Source of the DNA: Phoronis ovalis
Lineage: Eukaryota > Phoronida > Phoronidae
Assembly: GCA_028565635.1 (NCBI GenBank)
Contig: JAOXYB010052267.1
Span: 1-11,559 of the forward strand
Direction of reading: 5' to 3'
DNA: 11,559 bases
The notes beneath the pieces were generated by a model. It did no database searches. It had not been told where the DNA came from and saw nothing but the letters and a program-made list of their open reading frames with translations. Positions 1-7,413 of this stretch are shown here, in pieces; within the stretch, counting starts at the first letter, position 1; each line of letters starts with the position of its first letter. The translations under genes were made by a program, and so were the position numbers.

Positions 1-389
1 TTCTACTTAATATTCTTATTGCCTGCACTTTTTTCATCCTGGAACAGTTATTATTAGCTAAAAAAGGTAAATTCCTATATATTGCTCATTGTCTACATTG
101 CCACGCCAAGGACTATGACAATGCTGCATTTCCTATAGATAGGATAAGCAGCAAAAAATTGCCAAAGTAAGGGAAAATATTAATTTTATAAGAATCAGAT
201 TTAAAAGGCAGTTCCTACTTCACAGACACTTATTGGGAATGCCTTTTATCATTTATCAGACTCCATGCACAATAGATTTGGAAACTGCCCACTCTCAGGT
301 ATTAACTTTTTAAAGCAAAACAAATGTTGGAGACAAGGCTATCACTGATGAAACTATTTAGTTCACATCACTTTAGGAAAAGTACATAC
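1..389. other. Intron inside the PH domain of the ARHGAP-like gene
   Basis: This follows the donor GTATGT at 389-384 on the minus strand. A fair acceptor (TATCTATAG, before about 136) leads in phase 2 to a stop after about 13 codons with no PH-like residues. Another (GTTCCAG, before about 38) stays open to the window edge but is also not PH-like. I treat the stretch as intron. Confidence 0.6.
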
Positions 390-451
390 TTGCATTTTTT
401 TCCATTTTCAAGAGTTTTAGTTTTGTTTAACATATCTCTAAGCTCATGAAA
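390..451 (-). CDS. ARHGAP12/27-like: Coding exon: start of the PH domain, last exon inside the window
   Basis: The exon is 62 nt, entered in phase 0 after a strong acceptor (TTTTTATTTTCAG) and left in phase 2 at AA|GTATGT. It encodes FHELRDMLNKTKTLENGKKC. The part LNKTKTLENGKK matches the first PH strand of the ARHGAP12/15/27 group (human ARHGAP12: LLNVTKIAENGKK). The matching next exon should supply an NWxxSW-type segment. I do not find it between 389 and 1, so it lies outside the window. Confidence 0.82.
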
Positions 452-3400
452 CTGAAAATAAAAATAACACAGTCATGCAACTGTGGAAAATCAAGAAAAG
501 AAGCAGACAATGAATACAGACAACATGCAAAAAATAATCTTTTTAAAGGCCAAATTATAACACATTCAAACTACATACAAATATTTTATTTAAATGTTAA
601 TCCACAGCCCACAATTTTGACTCAGTAACTGTCACTAGTCACTTCCAGAATCAAGATGGATGCATTTAACTTGAATCCAAATTTACAAGCTAACTAAACG
701 ACACCTTGCATTCATTATTACATCTGCATGATGTCTGTGCAGGGCCAATGAAAAGTTTTATTTGCATATAAACTTCATATAAAAATAAATAGTTCTAGTA
801 TTTTCATTACAAGCAATGCTTCTAATGTTTTCCTGTAGGTTTACATTTAGAAAATAACCTGGTACGTCAATACCTGGCTAGGTGGTGATCCCGCTCTTCT
901 TGAATTTGGCTTCTTCGACGCTGCCTGTAACTATGAATTCAGAACTACGATAAGAATTTCTAAATGTACAATCATGCTTTGTTATTGCAGGAGTTGTTCT
1001 GCTTTTCTCTGAGCTGCAGACAGTGCTTGAAAAGACCTACGAGTACAACATTTTACTGGAACTCTAGCACCACCCTGTTTTTCTATTTTAGCACTCTTTG
1101 CCTTACAATTACAAAGAAAAGTGGAACAACCCTAAAGGTACACTCAGTACCTGAGTGTTCAACAGTATTCAAACTTTCCTAACTATTGGTTTACTAACTA
1201 TATAAAATTGAGAATTTTAACTAAAGAAACGTATGGTTCAAAGGTAACAGCACAACAACTATTTAGATTGAAAAAGTATTTGAAATATTACTATTTTGAT
1301 AAGAAACAGCAGCACACCATTATCCAGAAAACTAGGTTTTGCCAAATTCATGCAAAAATGAAACATTACAGATGTGTGGCATTGAAGAAATATGAAAAAT
1401 TAGCTTTACACCAAAAGTGCAGCAAGCAGACGTTACCCATTCATTATGTTTTCGTGATGCGTCTTCCCTAGAATTCGCCCGAGCCATAGGGAGGGTAGAG
1501 GATCTATTTTCTACTACAGTTGACAAAATAGGGGGAGACGTTTCATCTAGGCTCCCAAGTCGTTTTTGTCGAGGAAGATACATTTTGCCTCTTCCGAAAT
1601 AGCTATCATGTGAAGGACGCCTGCTGTCACGCTGCGAGTGAAAGATTATTAAAGCAGTGTTCTTCTATAAAAGCCTTGTTCATATTTTTGGGCAGATCAA
1701 GCTGAGAACATTTTGTGATCGTAGCGCTTACAATAATTTTTTGAGGAATTTTTCAGAATGTTAGCTTGCACATTTTGAACACCCATTGCATTAATTGCTT
1801 TGAACTTCTGTTTTTAAAATAAAAATGACATCATACAAGAAAAGACAAAATATGTAAGCAACATACCGAAACAAATCCAGACATTTTATTTATATATATC
1901 GTCCAAAAATATGCCGAAGGTTCTTATGGAGAACACACAAGTAATAGAAGCTCGGTGAAAAAAAGCAATATTAAAGCAAGGTTCACAACTACTATAAACA
2001 GTATTTCACTAAACAATCAATCTGTTAAAGTGCAATTCAAAACAGAGGACTCTCCTTGCTTGAGGTTAATACTGAGGTAAGCTGGGTTCACTCATGTCTA
2101 AAAGGTACATTACATTGAGTCATAATTTTGTACAGCAGCAGTTACAACACTGCTTAGAAGAAAATAACCTAAAGGCAAATTTATGTTGATCAATGCAATG
2201 TCGCTGATACCTCATCAAAATGTGTAGTGACATAAACAGATGAACAGGTTGAGTGCTATACCCCGGCCTATACTATTAGCTCAAGTGAGGAGATAATAAA
2301 GGCAAACTAGGAAATGACAAATACATATATTTAGGTGCTAAATTTTATACTTTAATTTCTCATTCCAGTCACTAGTAATAACAATTTAAAGGCACCTGTT
2401 CTATGTTGTGTTACTTAAAAAGTCAGACCAAACTTTATCCGCTAAGAAGTACTAGACATCAGGGAATCTCCTTAGTTAGACAATCAGACTGTAAGAATTT
2501 TAACTACCATTGGGACCATTCCAATGATTTCAGCTTCATAAGAACACTTAGGTAAATCAATTTACATTCAAAAAAATTAATTCTTGCAATAAATACAAAC
2601 AGTGAATTAATTTTTGTATAGATATAAACAGGTTCAAAATAGAATATGAAGCGCGTTTAACTATTTTAATTTAGTTTTAAAGATTGATAAAACTATCCAT
2701 GTTTTCATTGCATGAACTCCACATATTGTTAAACAAGGGTTTTATTAGTCTCCAAAATGATTTAAACAACAACTGATATCCAAATGAGTGTAAGAAAGGG
2801 TAAAACCTAGCATCGGGGGGGGGGGGGGGGCCCAAAAAGTTAACAACAAAATCTAACACTAATGAACACCGTTACACAAAATAGTCCACAAAAAGGTGTG
2901 AAAAAAAATTGTGATTTTACACAAAACAAGTATTTTATTAATGGTTTCAATGACATTATTCTCTCAGTATACTAAAATTTGTTTCTCAGTTAACATCAGG
3001 GATGTTTTCCAACTCAATGTGTTCCTAAATTTACATAAAAGAACATCAAAACAAAATCCTAACACATTTAACTAGTACAAATATACATCTTACAACATTA
3101 AACAAATTTACCTCAATTTCTGGTAGATTCCATACAGTCTCGCCTGAATTTTTATAATAGTACATTTGACCTTCTTTATCTGTTGAACAATACCACTGTA
3201 AGAGAATAGCCAGTGACTTAATATTTTTTATATCTCATCATTAGATCCTGGGGCATTGTTGCACATTTTTGTAACAATACAATTCTAGCTTCAATAGTTA
3301 AAATGAAAATAAATACAAATGTTTTTCAAAAATAAGTACACACCTTTTTCTTCTAAATATTAACAGTCAAACTGTAGTTCATTCTGAAACAAGTGTTGCA

Positions 3401-5215
3401 CAACTAAATCGTACTACTGAATTGGTAAAATGTTAAAAGATTTCCAAACAGCTATTGACACATTTGACAATATCAGTAATAATTTAGTACCAACCTTTTC
3501 ATTGTTTGAGTTGTTGACATATATTAATTCCCCTGTTTCATCAGTTTCTTGGGAGTATCCACGTGTTAATTTTGGCCGCTCATCCACAATAGGAGGACTT
3601 TCCTACACAAAAGTAAATTCACCATATGGTGTAACATCGATACATTGAACACAAAAAGCGGATTAATTAACATGAGGAGCACTAGCATATAAAAAGCAAC
3701 TAAATCAGAAATAAGAAAAGTACAAACTGCAACCGTTATTCCAATTCAGTTTTTGAAATTCCCAGCATACATGTAAGTTATTTTTCTATCTTCTTTAAAA
3801 AGAAATTTTAAAAAATATATATAAACTATGGCTACTCGATTGTGTAAAATAACCATGACATATAAAATTCAGTAAATATTACACAATTGCTATTAAAGAA
3901 AGTAGTAAAATGTTCAACTAGCAAAAATTCATCTGGACCAGATCTACATGTATAGTGTAACAGATAAAATCTAAAAAGAAAAAACAGAAAAAATAAGAAG
4001 TTACACAGAACCACGTTTCAGTTTGTTTAGCTTACAAGAGGGGATTGTTGCTCGTCCTGTGGTGAATTTTCTAGTGATCCATTCTCTGGTAGAGTCCAAG
4101 ATGTTTGTCTTGTGACCGAATTATAATAATAAACTTGTCCTGTATTTTTATCTGTATGTTTTTCCCAGTGTCCTTCCGTTGTTTCTATATGGACTTTTTG
4201 GATATTCTCGGGTGGATGGATACCCATAAAATCCCTGATGTCCCTTAGATTTGCGTATTCTACATTTTGCTGTAAAAATTAATTTAACAAACTGTGTAGA
4301 ATTATGCTGCATCTTCTTGTAGATATATTATAAAAAAAACAGTAAATTTAATAAAAATAAATACAATCAGCTATTTTCTTTTAATTCCTTACAGTTCACA
4401 CATCATATAATGCTTGGGGCATCGTTGCACATTTTTGTAACAATTTTAGCTTTATTAGTTGCATTAACAGCATTCTGCTTTAACATTTCCATGACCATTA
4501 ACAGAATTTTTTTGCTTAGAGCTTCTTTTCTCTCTTTGTTCTCTCCACAAGGGTCTTTTTATTATCTTTAAGTGATCTGTAAAACATAGCAGATTCTTCA
4601 ACTTTACATTTTAATTCTAACTGACAAGCAATCAATACAAACCTTGTTATTTGAAGTATTCACAGTCGCAGTTTCTGTAGCTTCCAAATTCAAAGATTTC
4701 ATATTTGCATACTCTGGAACTTCTTGTGAAACACCAGAAATGCCATTCTCAAAGTCTTGTTTGGGAATGTTCTTACTATCAGATGCATTATAATCCGGTT
4801 CTGGGTGAATATGAAAAGTTACTGGACTGTGAGCACCTGGTTTCTCATAATCTGGAGCTGGTAGCTTGTTGTTCATAGTATTTTCAACTCCGAGAAATTT
4901 ATCTGGTGGTAGTGGTGCCGTGTATTTTTTGGCTTTTATTTCTTCTGGATTTCGAGGAGAAGCAAGTCCTATGCTTATGTGAGTTACACGATCGGTGTCA
5001 ATGGATATCACATTTTTACTGATAACTTGAACGTATGATGCTGGAATGTATATTCTCTCCTGATTTCTTGGATTTTCAACATGCCACCAGTCAGCATTGG
5101 ATTTTTCAAGTAATATATATTCTTGGCCCCTGACAATAGATACGTTATACCCACTGTCGTCTGTATAAGTGTAATCGAACAAAGCTTCGACAAATCTCTG
5201 TGCCTGTACTTCCAT
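390..5215 (-). CDS. ARHGAP12/27-like: Rho GTPase-activating protein, ARHGAP9/12/15/27 group (multi-exon, 3' part outside window)
   Basis: The family switches off Rac/Rho-type GTPases through a C-terminal RhoGAP domain; the SH3, WW and PH parts provide protein and phosphoinositide contacts. Coding exons read on the minus strand are 4643-5215, 4036-4269, 3495-3602, 3112-3195, 1437-1631, 874-924 and 390-451. Complete junctions are phase 0; the last ends in phase 2. The chain gives about 435 residues: SH3 (8-66), YANM (169-172) and YANL (196-199) motifs, WW1 (224-253, W226, Y238-Y240, W249), a linker with TRGYSQETDETGELIY, WW2 (305-331, W306, Y317-Y319, W327), a Ser/Arg-rich linker and the first PH strand (LNKTKTLENGKKC). 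The order and the linker match vertebrate ARHGAP12/27 as I recall them. The remaining PH and the RhoGAP domain should lie left of position 1. Family confidence is high; the exact paralog is not resolved. An optional 10-codon exon near 2995-3024 would also keep phase. Confidence 0.88.
452..873. other. Intron between linker exon and PH exon
   Basis: This is 422 nt of AT-rich DNA bounded by GTATTG and TTTTCAG on the minus strand. The plus-strand open stretch at 446-628 has no recognisable content. No repeat or RNA gene seen. Confidence 0.65.
874..924 (-). CDS. ARHGAP12/27-like: Coding exon: 51-nt linker exon before the PH domain
   Basis: The exon is 17 codons, phase 0, between TAGTTACAG|GCA and CAG|GTATTG. 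It encodes AASKKPNSRRAGSPPSQ, a basic Pro/Ser linker. Reading past the donor meets a stop nine codons later. The other two frames also stay open across the exon, so phase 0 is chosen because it joins the flanking exons without a stop. A 3n length means skipping it would not break the frame. Confidence 0.62.
925..1436. other. Intron between the two linker exons
   Basis: This is 512 nt bounded by GTAACG and GTTACAG on the minus strand. Small open stretches on the plus strand lack start context or motifs. Nothing else seen. Confidence 0.65.
1437..1631 (-). CDS. ARHGAP12/27-like: Coding exon: Ser/Arg-rich linker between WW2 and PH
   Basis: The exon is 195 nt (65 codons), phase 0, between CACTCGCAG|CGT and TGG|GTAACG. 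It encodes a basic, Ser-rich linker beginning RDSRRPSHDSYFGRGKMYLP, with KRLGSLDETSPP, ENRSSTLP and RANSRED further on. Only phase 0 is open across the whole exon, and that phase fits both neighbours. The equivalent region of vertebrate ARHGAP12/27 is also a Ser-rich linker with an RSLD-type motif, but conservation is low, so assignment rests on order and phase. Confidence 0.72.
2815..2830. repeat. Homopolymer run of 16 G followed by CCC
   Basis: A 16-base G run is preceded by CATC and followed by CCCAAAAAG. It sits in the WW2-to-linker intron. Such runs vary in length and can form G-quadruplex structures, so the length here may also be a sequencing approximation. Confidence 0.9.
2934..2939 (-). 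promoter_or_regulatory. Candidate poly(A) signal AATAAA for the short isoform
   Basis: A canonical AATAAA on the minus strand lies 46 nt after the TGA of the candidate alternative last exon. Beyond it the minus strand reads TACTTGTTTTGTGT and then a T-run, the usual GU/U-rich downstream pattern. Such hexamers are common in AT-rich DNA, so its weight comes from the position. Confidence 0.45.
2986..3024 (-). CDS. ARHGAP12/27-like: Possible alternative last exon of the ARHGAP-like gene (12 codons and stop)
   Basis: An acceptor (AAATTTAG) 87 nt past the WW2 exon is followed in phase 0 by EHIELENIPDVN and a TGA at 2988-2986. AATAAA lies 46 nt downstream and a GU-rich stretch follows. Use of this exon would give a protein of about 345 residues with SH3 and two WW domains but no PH or RhoGAP domain. 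Alternatively a weak donor (GAT|GTTAAC at 2995/2994) makes it a 10-codon internal exon that still joins the next exon in frame. The acidic, stop-free phase-0 reading supports coding, but the piece is short and could be chance. Confidence 0.45.
   Translation of the reverse strand, partial: EHIELENIPDVN
3112..3195 (-). CDS. ARHGAP12/27-like: Coding exon: second WW domain
   Basis: The exon is 84 nt (28 codons), phase 0, between TACAG|TGG and GAG|GTAAAT. It starts with the first WW Trp and reads WYCSTDKEGQMYYYKNSGET, then VWNLPEIE. It has both signature Trp residues (residues 306 and 327 of the model), the YYY strand and the final Pro. The preceding exon supplies NEK, so the domain is split at its first Trp. 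The donor is only moderate (GTAAAT), which fits use of competing downstream exons. Confidence 0.88.
3250..3278 (+). repeat. Intronic repeat copy 1 (pair with 4416-4444)
   Basis: GGGGCATTGTTGCACATTTT begins a 29-base block that recurs at 4416-4444 with one mismatch. Similarity continues downstream (TTCTAGCTTCAATAGTT against TTTTAGCTTTATTAGTT) after a 5-base gap, and more weakly upstream. Both copies lie in introns beside WW exons. Confidence 0.85.
3495..3602 (-). CDS. ARHGAP12/27-like: Coding exon: linker between the WW domains
   Basis: The exon is 108 nt (36 codons), phase 0, between TTTGTGTAG|GAA and AAG|GTTGGT. It encodes TRGYSQETDETGELIYVNNS and ends NEK. This aligns with the conserved segment in human ARHGAP12 that starts PRGWSEELDERGHTLY and ends NEKW, directly before WW2. 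It is too short to stand alone and is recognised by that match and by splice phase. Confidence 0.88.
3603..4035. other. Intron between WW1 and WW-linker exons
   Basis: This is 433 nt of AT-rich sequence bounded by GTAAGC and TGTGTAG on the minus strand. A minus-strand open stretch at 3832-4014 is Phe/Leu-rich low complexity and is not a gene. Confidence 0.7.
4036..4269 (-). CDS. ARHGAP12/27-like: Coding exon: first WW domain
   Basis: The exon is 234 nt (78 codons), bounded by TTTTTACAG|CAA and CTT|GTAAGC, phase 0 on both sides. It opens with EYANLRDI, which corresponds to the conserved YANL segment before WW1 in vertebrate ARHGAP12. It then carries a complete WW domain, GHWEKHTDKNTGQVYYYNS followed by RQTSWTLPE: two spaced Trp residues, the YYY strand and the closing Pro. 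WW domains bind PPxY or similar Pro motifs. An acidic, Gln-rich tail runs to the donor. The ATG inside the exon is not a start. Confidence 0.9.
4270..4642. other. Intron between SH3 and WW1 exons
   Basis: This is 373 nt bounded by GTTTGT and TTTTTACAG on the minus strand. It contains repeat copy 2 (4416-4444) and nothing else that I can identify. Confidence 0.75.
4416..4444 (+). repeat. Intronic repeat copy 2 (pair with 3250-3278)
   Basis: This is the second copy of the 29-base block, in the intron between the SH3 and WW1 exons, same orientation, one mismatch (C for T at the eighth base). The pair may be a dispersed element or the trace of an intron-to-intron duplication. Confidence 0.85.
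4643..5215 (-). CDS. ARHGAP12/27-like: Coding exon: SH3 domain and following linker of the ARHGAP-like gene
   Basis: This exon gives 191 codons from ATG at 5215 to the donor AAG|GTTTGT. The SH3 domain spans residues 8-66: ALFDY at 11-15, EYILLEKSNADWW with the Trp pair at 43-44, and the closing YIPASYV at 56-62. SH3 domains bind Pro-rich ligands. The following linker carries a PLPP motif (101-104), several Tyr sites (PDYEKP, PDYNAS) and PEYANM (168-172). The frame stays open upstream of the ATG to a good acceptor (TCTTTTTAG before 5265), so the exon itself may begin at 5265 and the true start could be further upstream. I chose the first in-frame ATG because related proteins start just before their SH3 domain. 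Confidence 0.88.
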
Positions 5216-5265
5216 GTTACAAGGAGGAATGTATCCAATTTGCTCCGAAATTGCTGTTAAGAATT
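5216..5265 (-). other. Open in-frame extension upstream of the ARHGAP-like start (5'UTR or more coding)
   Basis: Between a good acceptor (CTTTTTAG before 5265) and the ATG at 5215, the frame reads FLTAISEQIGYIPPCN without a stop. GYIPP resembles the GYIPSNY end of SH3 domains. It may be 5'UTR that is open by chance, or the tail of an upstream coding exon. Confidence 0.4.
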
Positions 5266-5667
5266 CTAAAAAGATAAAAGTTCAATTATGTACACTTCCA
5301 GTAAGAGTAAACAATACTGCACAGTATTAAATTCAACAATTAAAGTATATTTATAGGTAAATGCATGCGACCATATAACTCCAAATTTGGATTGAGTTCA
5401 CTATAAATCAAAGTGATACGAGGTGGTTCCGCTCGAAAGGAAAGTTTTTGGGCCCCAGGTATCTCTACTGTCAGCGATTTTGAAATATTAGTATCCGTAC
5501 TGAAACTATTTTATCGTTTAGTATCTGTATACTGACTCTTATTTCACTTGACATTTTCTTTTACAAAAGGGCTATAGAGTCAATTGTTTTACTTTTTGCC
5601 TCATTTTGCTACTTGGTATCTTACTGCAAAATTTCTACCATTCGCATCTCTACTAACGGCATTTTTG

Positions 5668-5713
5668 AGCTGGACTTCAGCATTTCTACTGAAAAGGTTT
5701 GGGAAGTCCAGCT
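5668..5713. repeat. Perfect 11-bp inverted repeat (stem-loop)
   Basis: AGCTGGACTTC at 5668-5678 is matched by its exact reverse complement at 5703-5713, with a 24-base loop. A short second pairing (TTCAG/CTGAA) sits inside. It lies in the first intron or 5' flank of the ARHGAP-like gene. It is shorter than a typical microRNA precursor and may be a remnant of a foldback element. Confidence 0.75.
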
Positions 5714-5830
5714 GAATCCCGCCCCGCCTGAATGTATGAAAGTGACTTATCTCTGGGGTTTATTCAAAGTTTGGTCGTAAAATTTGGTGCAAGGTTCAAT
5801 GTCTTAGGTTGCGACTTTGGCTGACTATAA

Positions 5831-5849
5831 GTTAAACCCCGGGTTAAAC
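5831..5849. repeat. Near-palindrome around CCCCGGG
   Basis: GTTAAACCCCGGGTTAAAC is an imperfect 19-base palindrome centred on CCCGGG. No flanking element boundary is visible, so the role is unknown. Confidence 0.6.
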
Positions 5850-6052
5850 ATCTTGAAACAAGCTCAGAGTGACATATCAAAATGCCCTTGGATTAGGATA
5901 TATAACGGAGATTGGTCCAATTCTTCTTTCGGTATCGATTTTTACTTTTGATTCGTGCTAAGTTTGACTTTGGTGAGTTTGGTCTTTCGAGACAAAATGC
6001 AGATATGGTACAAAAGGACGTCTGACGACAATTTTTGGAACCAGAGCGAAAA

Positions 6053-6116
6053 GTAAATAAGACAGCCTGTCATTACAGACGCGTCAGTTCTATTTATATA
6101 GTCTTGCCTTATTTAC
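6053..6116. repeat. Short inverted repeat GTAAATAAG / CTTATTTAC
   Basis: Nine-base perfect arms at 6053-6061 and 6108-6116 extend imperfectly inward (ACAG against CTTG) around a 46-base spacer. It could be a decayed small foldback element; there is no clear target-site duplication. Confidence 0.55.
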
Positions 6117-6325
6117 AGTACGGAAATTAACGTTGAATCTCAATCTGATTCCTGAATGAAATCAGCATTTGTAAAATCTGACACCTGTGCCTGTGGCAGT
6201 GCCTGGATATTACATTTACAAGTCAAAACAAACGAGTCCAATTATAGTCATTCATGCGCGATACAGGTGTAATGTATGTGCGAGATGCTTACAGAACAAA
6301 ATTACATTGCCCAAAAAATACATAC

Positions 6326-6445
6326 CTTTACGATAGGGGCAATAACGGATTCAAATATGAGACATATTTTCACTTTAAATATTGTGTCATTGGCAGCGCC
6401 CACAAATTTCTCACACCTTCTCTACCTCAAACGTCTAGAACAACT
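6326..6445 (-). other. Candidate non-coding first exon of the ARHGAP-like gene
   Basis: On the minus strand CGTAAAG|GTATGT at 6326/6325 is a good donor that could splice to the acceptor before 5265. All joins hit a stop in the frame leading to the SH3 exon, so it would be 5'UTR. The upstream limit is a guess based on a CCAAT box at 6452-6456. Confidence 0.25.
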
Positions 6446-6451
6446 TTTCTG

Positions 6452-6456
6452 ATTGG
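6452..6456 (-). promoter_or_regulatory. Candidate CCAAT box
   Basis: The minus strand reads TTGACCAATCAG here, a good NF-Y/CCAAT context, about 130 nt upstream of the proposed first-exon donor. No TATA box is evident at the expected distance. Confidence 0.3.
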
Positions 6457-6459
6457 TCA

Positions 6460-7040
6460 ATTTTCTGTAAATCAGGATAGGTCACCAGAAAGGGACTAAT
6501 CAAGTCCGACAACTTTGTACACGTATCAAAGTATCGCGAAATATAGGGCGTCAATACAATACAAATTTTAGACTGGCTAATGGTGCACTTTCACTACTTG
6601 GATATTCATATTGCTGACAAGATGATATAAAAAGAAAATATCAATCTCATACAAGATATCCCACTATATCACGCCCGTGTATCGCAAGAAAACTACTGTT
6701 TTTTGTGGTGCTACCTGGTGACAAACATCTGTGTATGTTAGTAGGCGCCACCTATGGGCAGCAATCAAGCAGTGATGAAACCTTCCTTAGATATACCCTG
6801 ATGAAACTTGATTCAGTCATTGTAATTCAGATTTTTTTTACTATAATCGTCTTCACTGTTTGCTGACCAAATATAAAAACTGCAAGGCCTAACTTTATGG
6901 TTGTCGCTACATGAATTAGCCAACTTGGTACTTTAATTATAAGAAGCTGGTTGTGCAACATACTAATATATATAGATAACTTGATCTGATTCTTAAAAAC
7001 ACCAGGATTAATATTGTACGCAGGTTGCTTATAAACCAAA
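6460..7040. other. Intergenic, no gene recognised
   Basis: AT-rich sequence with no ORF of recognisable content, no RNA gene and no clear repeat. The small open stretches here lack motifs. Confidence 0.6.
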
Positions 7041-7410
7041 CCCCGGGGGGGGGGGTACTCAAGGTATTTTTTGGTGTGGGTGTGCAGCCCAGTTGAAAAT
7101 TTTAGATTTGGATTGTATACTTCTTTTTGGATTGCTACCGTAAAGAAATTAAAAAATTTGCCGGATTGCTACCCGCTGCTTACAGCAAATAATTTGGATT
7201 AATTTTATGCTTGTATCCATAAGATGATTTTTGGAATTTGGTTTGCATCAGCCAGTTTACGTGAAAATGGATTGCTACCCTTATATTTCACAAAATTTGG
7301 ATTGCTACCCTTATATTTCAAATAATTCGGATTCAGTTTGCTACCGCAAGCTAAAATTTTGCATTGGGTTCCGCGGCACATCCCCGTATTCAAAAAAACA
7401 TGAGTACCCC
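7041..7410. mobile_element. Foldback / MITE-like element with diverged ~40-bp terminal inverted repeats
   Basis: The left end is CCCC plus 11 G followed by TACTCA. GGGGTACTCA (7052-7061) is matched exactly in reverse complement by TGAGTACCCC (7401-7410). Continuing inward, the left arm (to about 7090, TTTTTTGGTGTGGGTGTGC) and right arm (from 7371, GCACATCCCCGTATTC) still pair imperfectly over about 40 bases. The interior has no coding capacity and carries five GGATTGCTACC-type motifs. This is the build of a non-autonomous DNA element. I see no confident target-site duplication, and the right end lacks the long C run expected as partner of the left G run, so the right tip is probably eroded. 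Confidence 0.7.
7129..7345. repeat. Motif array GGATTGCTACC with a 30-bp tandem duplication
   Basis: GGATTGCTACC starts at 7129, 7163, 7269 and 7299; a fifth, interrupted copy lies at 7329-7345 (GGATTCAGTTTGCTACC). The copies at 7269 and 7299 are a clean 30-bp tandem repeat sharing GGATTGCTACCCTTATATTT. The array is inside the foldback element. Confidence 0.85.
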
Positions 7411-7413
7411 AAA

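Larger units (their letters stand above)
1632..2985. other. Large intron between WW2 and linker exons, or 3'UTR plus flank of the short isoform
   Basis: AT-rich, with no PH or GAP exon detectable. It contains the candidate AATAAA (2934-2939), a run of 16 G (2815-2830) and, on the minus strand, an isolated open piece at about 1705-1811 (KFKAINAMGVQ...), which I reject as an exon because its only good donor is phase 1 and leads into a stop. Confidence 0.6.
5266..6325. other. Likely first intron or 5' flank of the ARHGAP-like gene
   Basis: I see no coding exon here. The stretch holds the stem-loop (5668-5713), the near-palindrome (5831-5849), the 6053-6116 inverted repeat and a loosely repeated phrase (ATCTCTACTGTCAGCGATTTTGA near 5460, compared with ATCTCTACTAACGGCATTTTTGA near 5646), which suggests decayed mobile DNA. 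Confidence 0.5.

Noticed and set aside
446-628. 60-residue plus-strand open frame
   Set aside because: Its start overlaps the PH exon on the other strand, it has AT-rich codons and no motif, and it extends into an intron.
1417-1602. 61-residue plus-strand open frame
   Set aside because: It is the shadow of the real minus-strand linker exon 1437-1631.
1705-1888. Minus-strand ATG TCT GGA TTT GTT TCG|GTATGT joined to an open piece KFKAINAMGVQNVQ...
   Set aside because: Splice-like signals exist, but the piece either stops after 35 codons or leaves in phase 1 straight into a stop in the next exon. It matches no family I know and does not fit the ARHGAP order.
2029-2086. Plus-strand CAAAACAG ... 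GAG|GTAAGC resembling a 31-nt exon
   Set aside because: Too short, on the strand opposite the gene, with no partner exons.
6326-6445. Coding reading of the proposed first exon into the SH3 exon
   Set aside because: In the only phase that joins, a TGA lies 8 codons before the donor and no ATG follows it, so at most it is 5'UTR.
7205-7393. Minus-strand open frame with repeated KYKGSNP
   Set aside because: It is produced by the 30-bp tandem GGATTGCTACCC inside the foldback element; a multiple-of-three period merely gives a repeating peptide.
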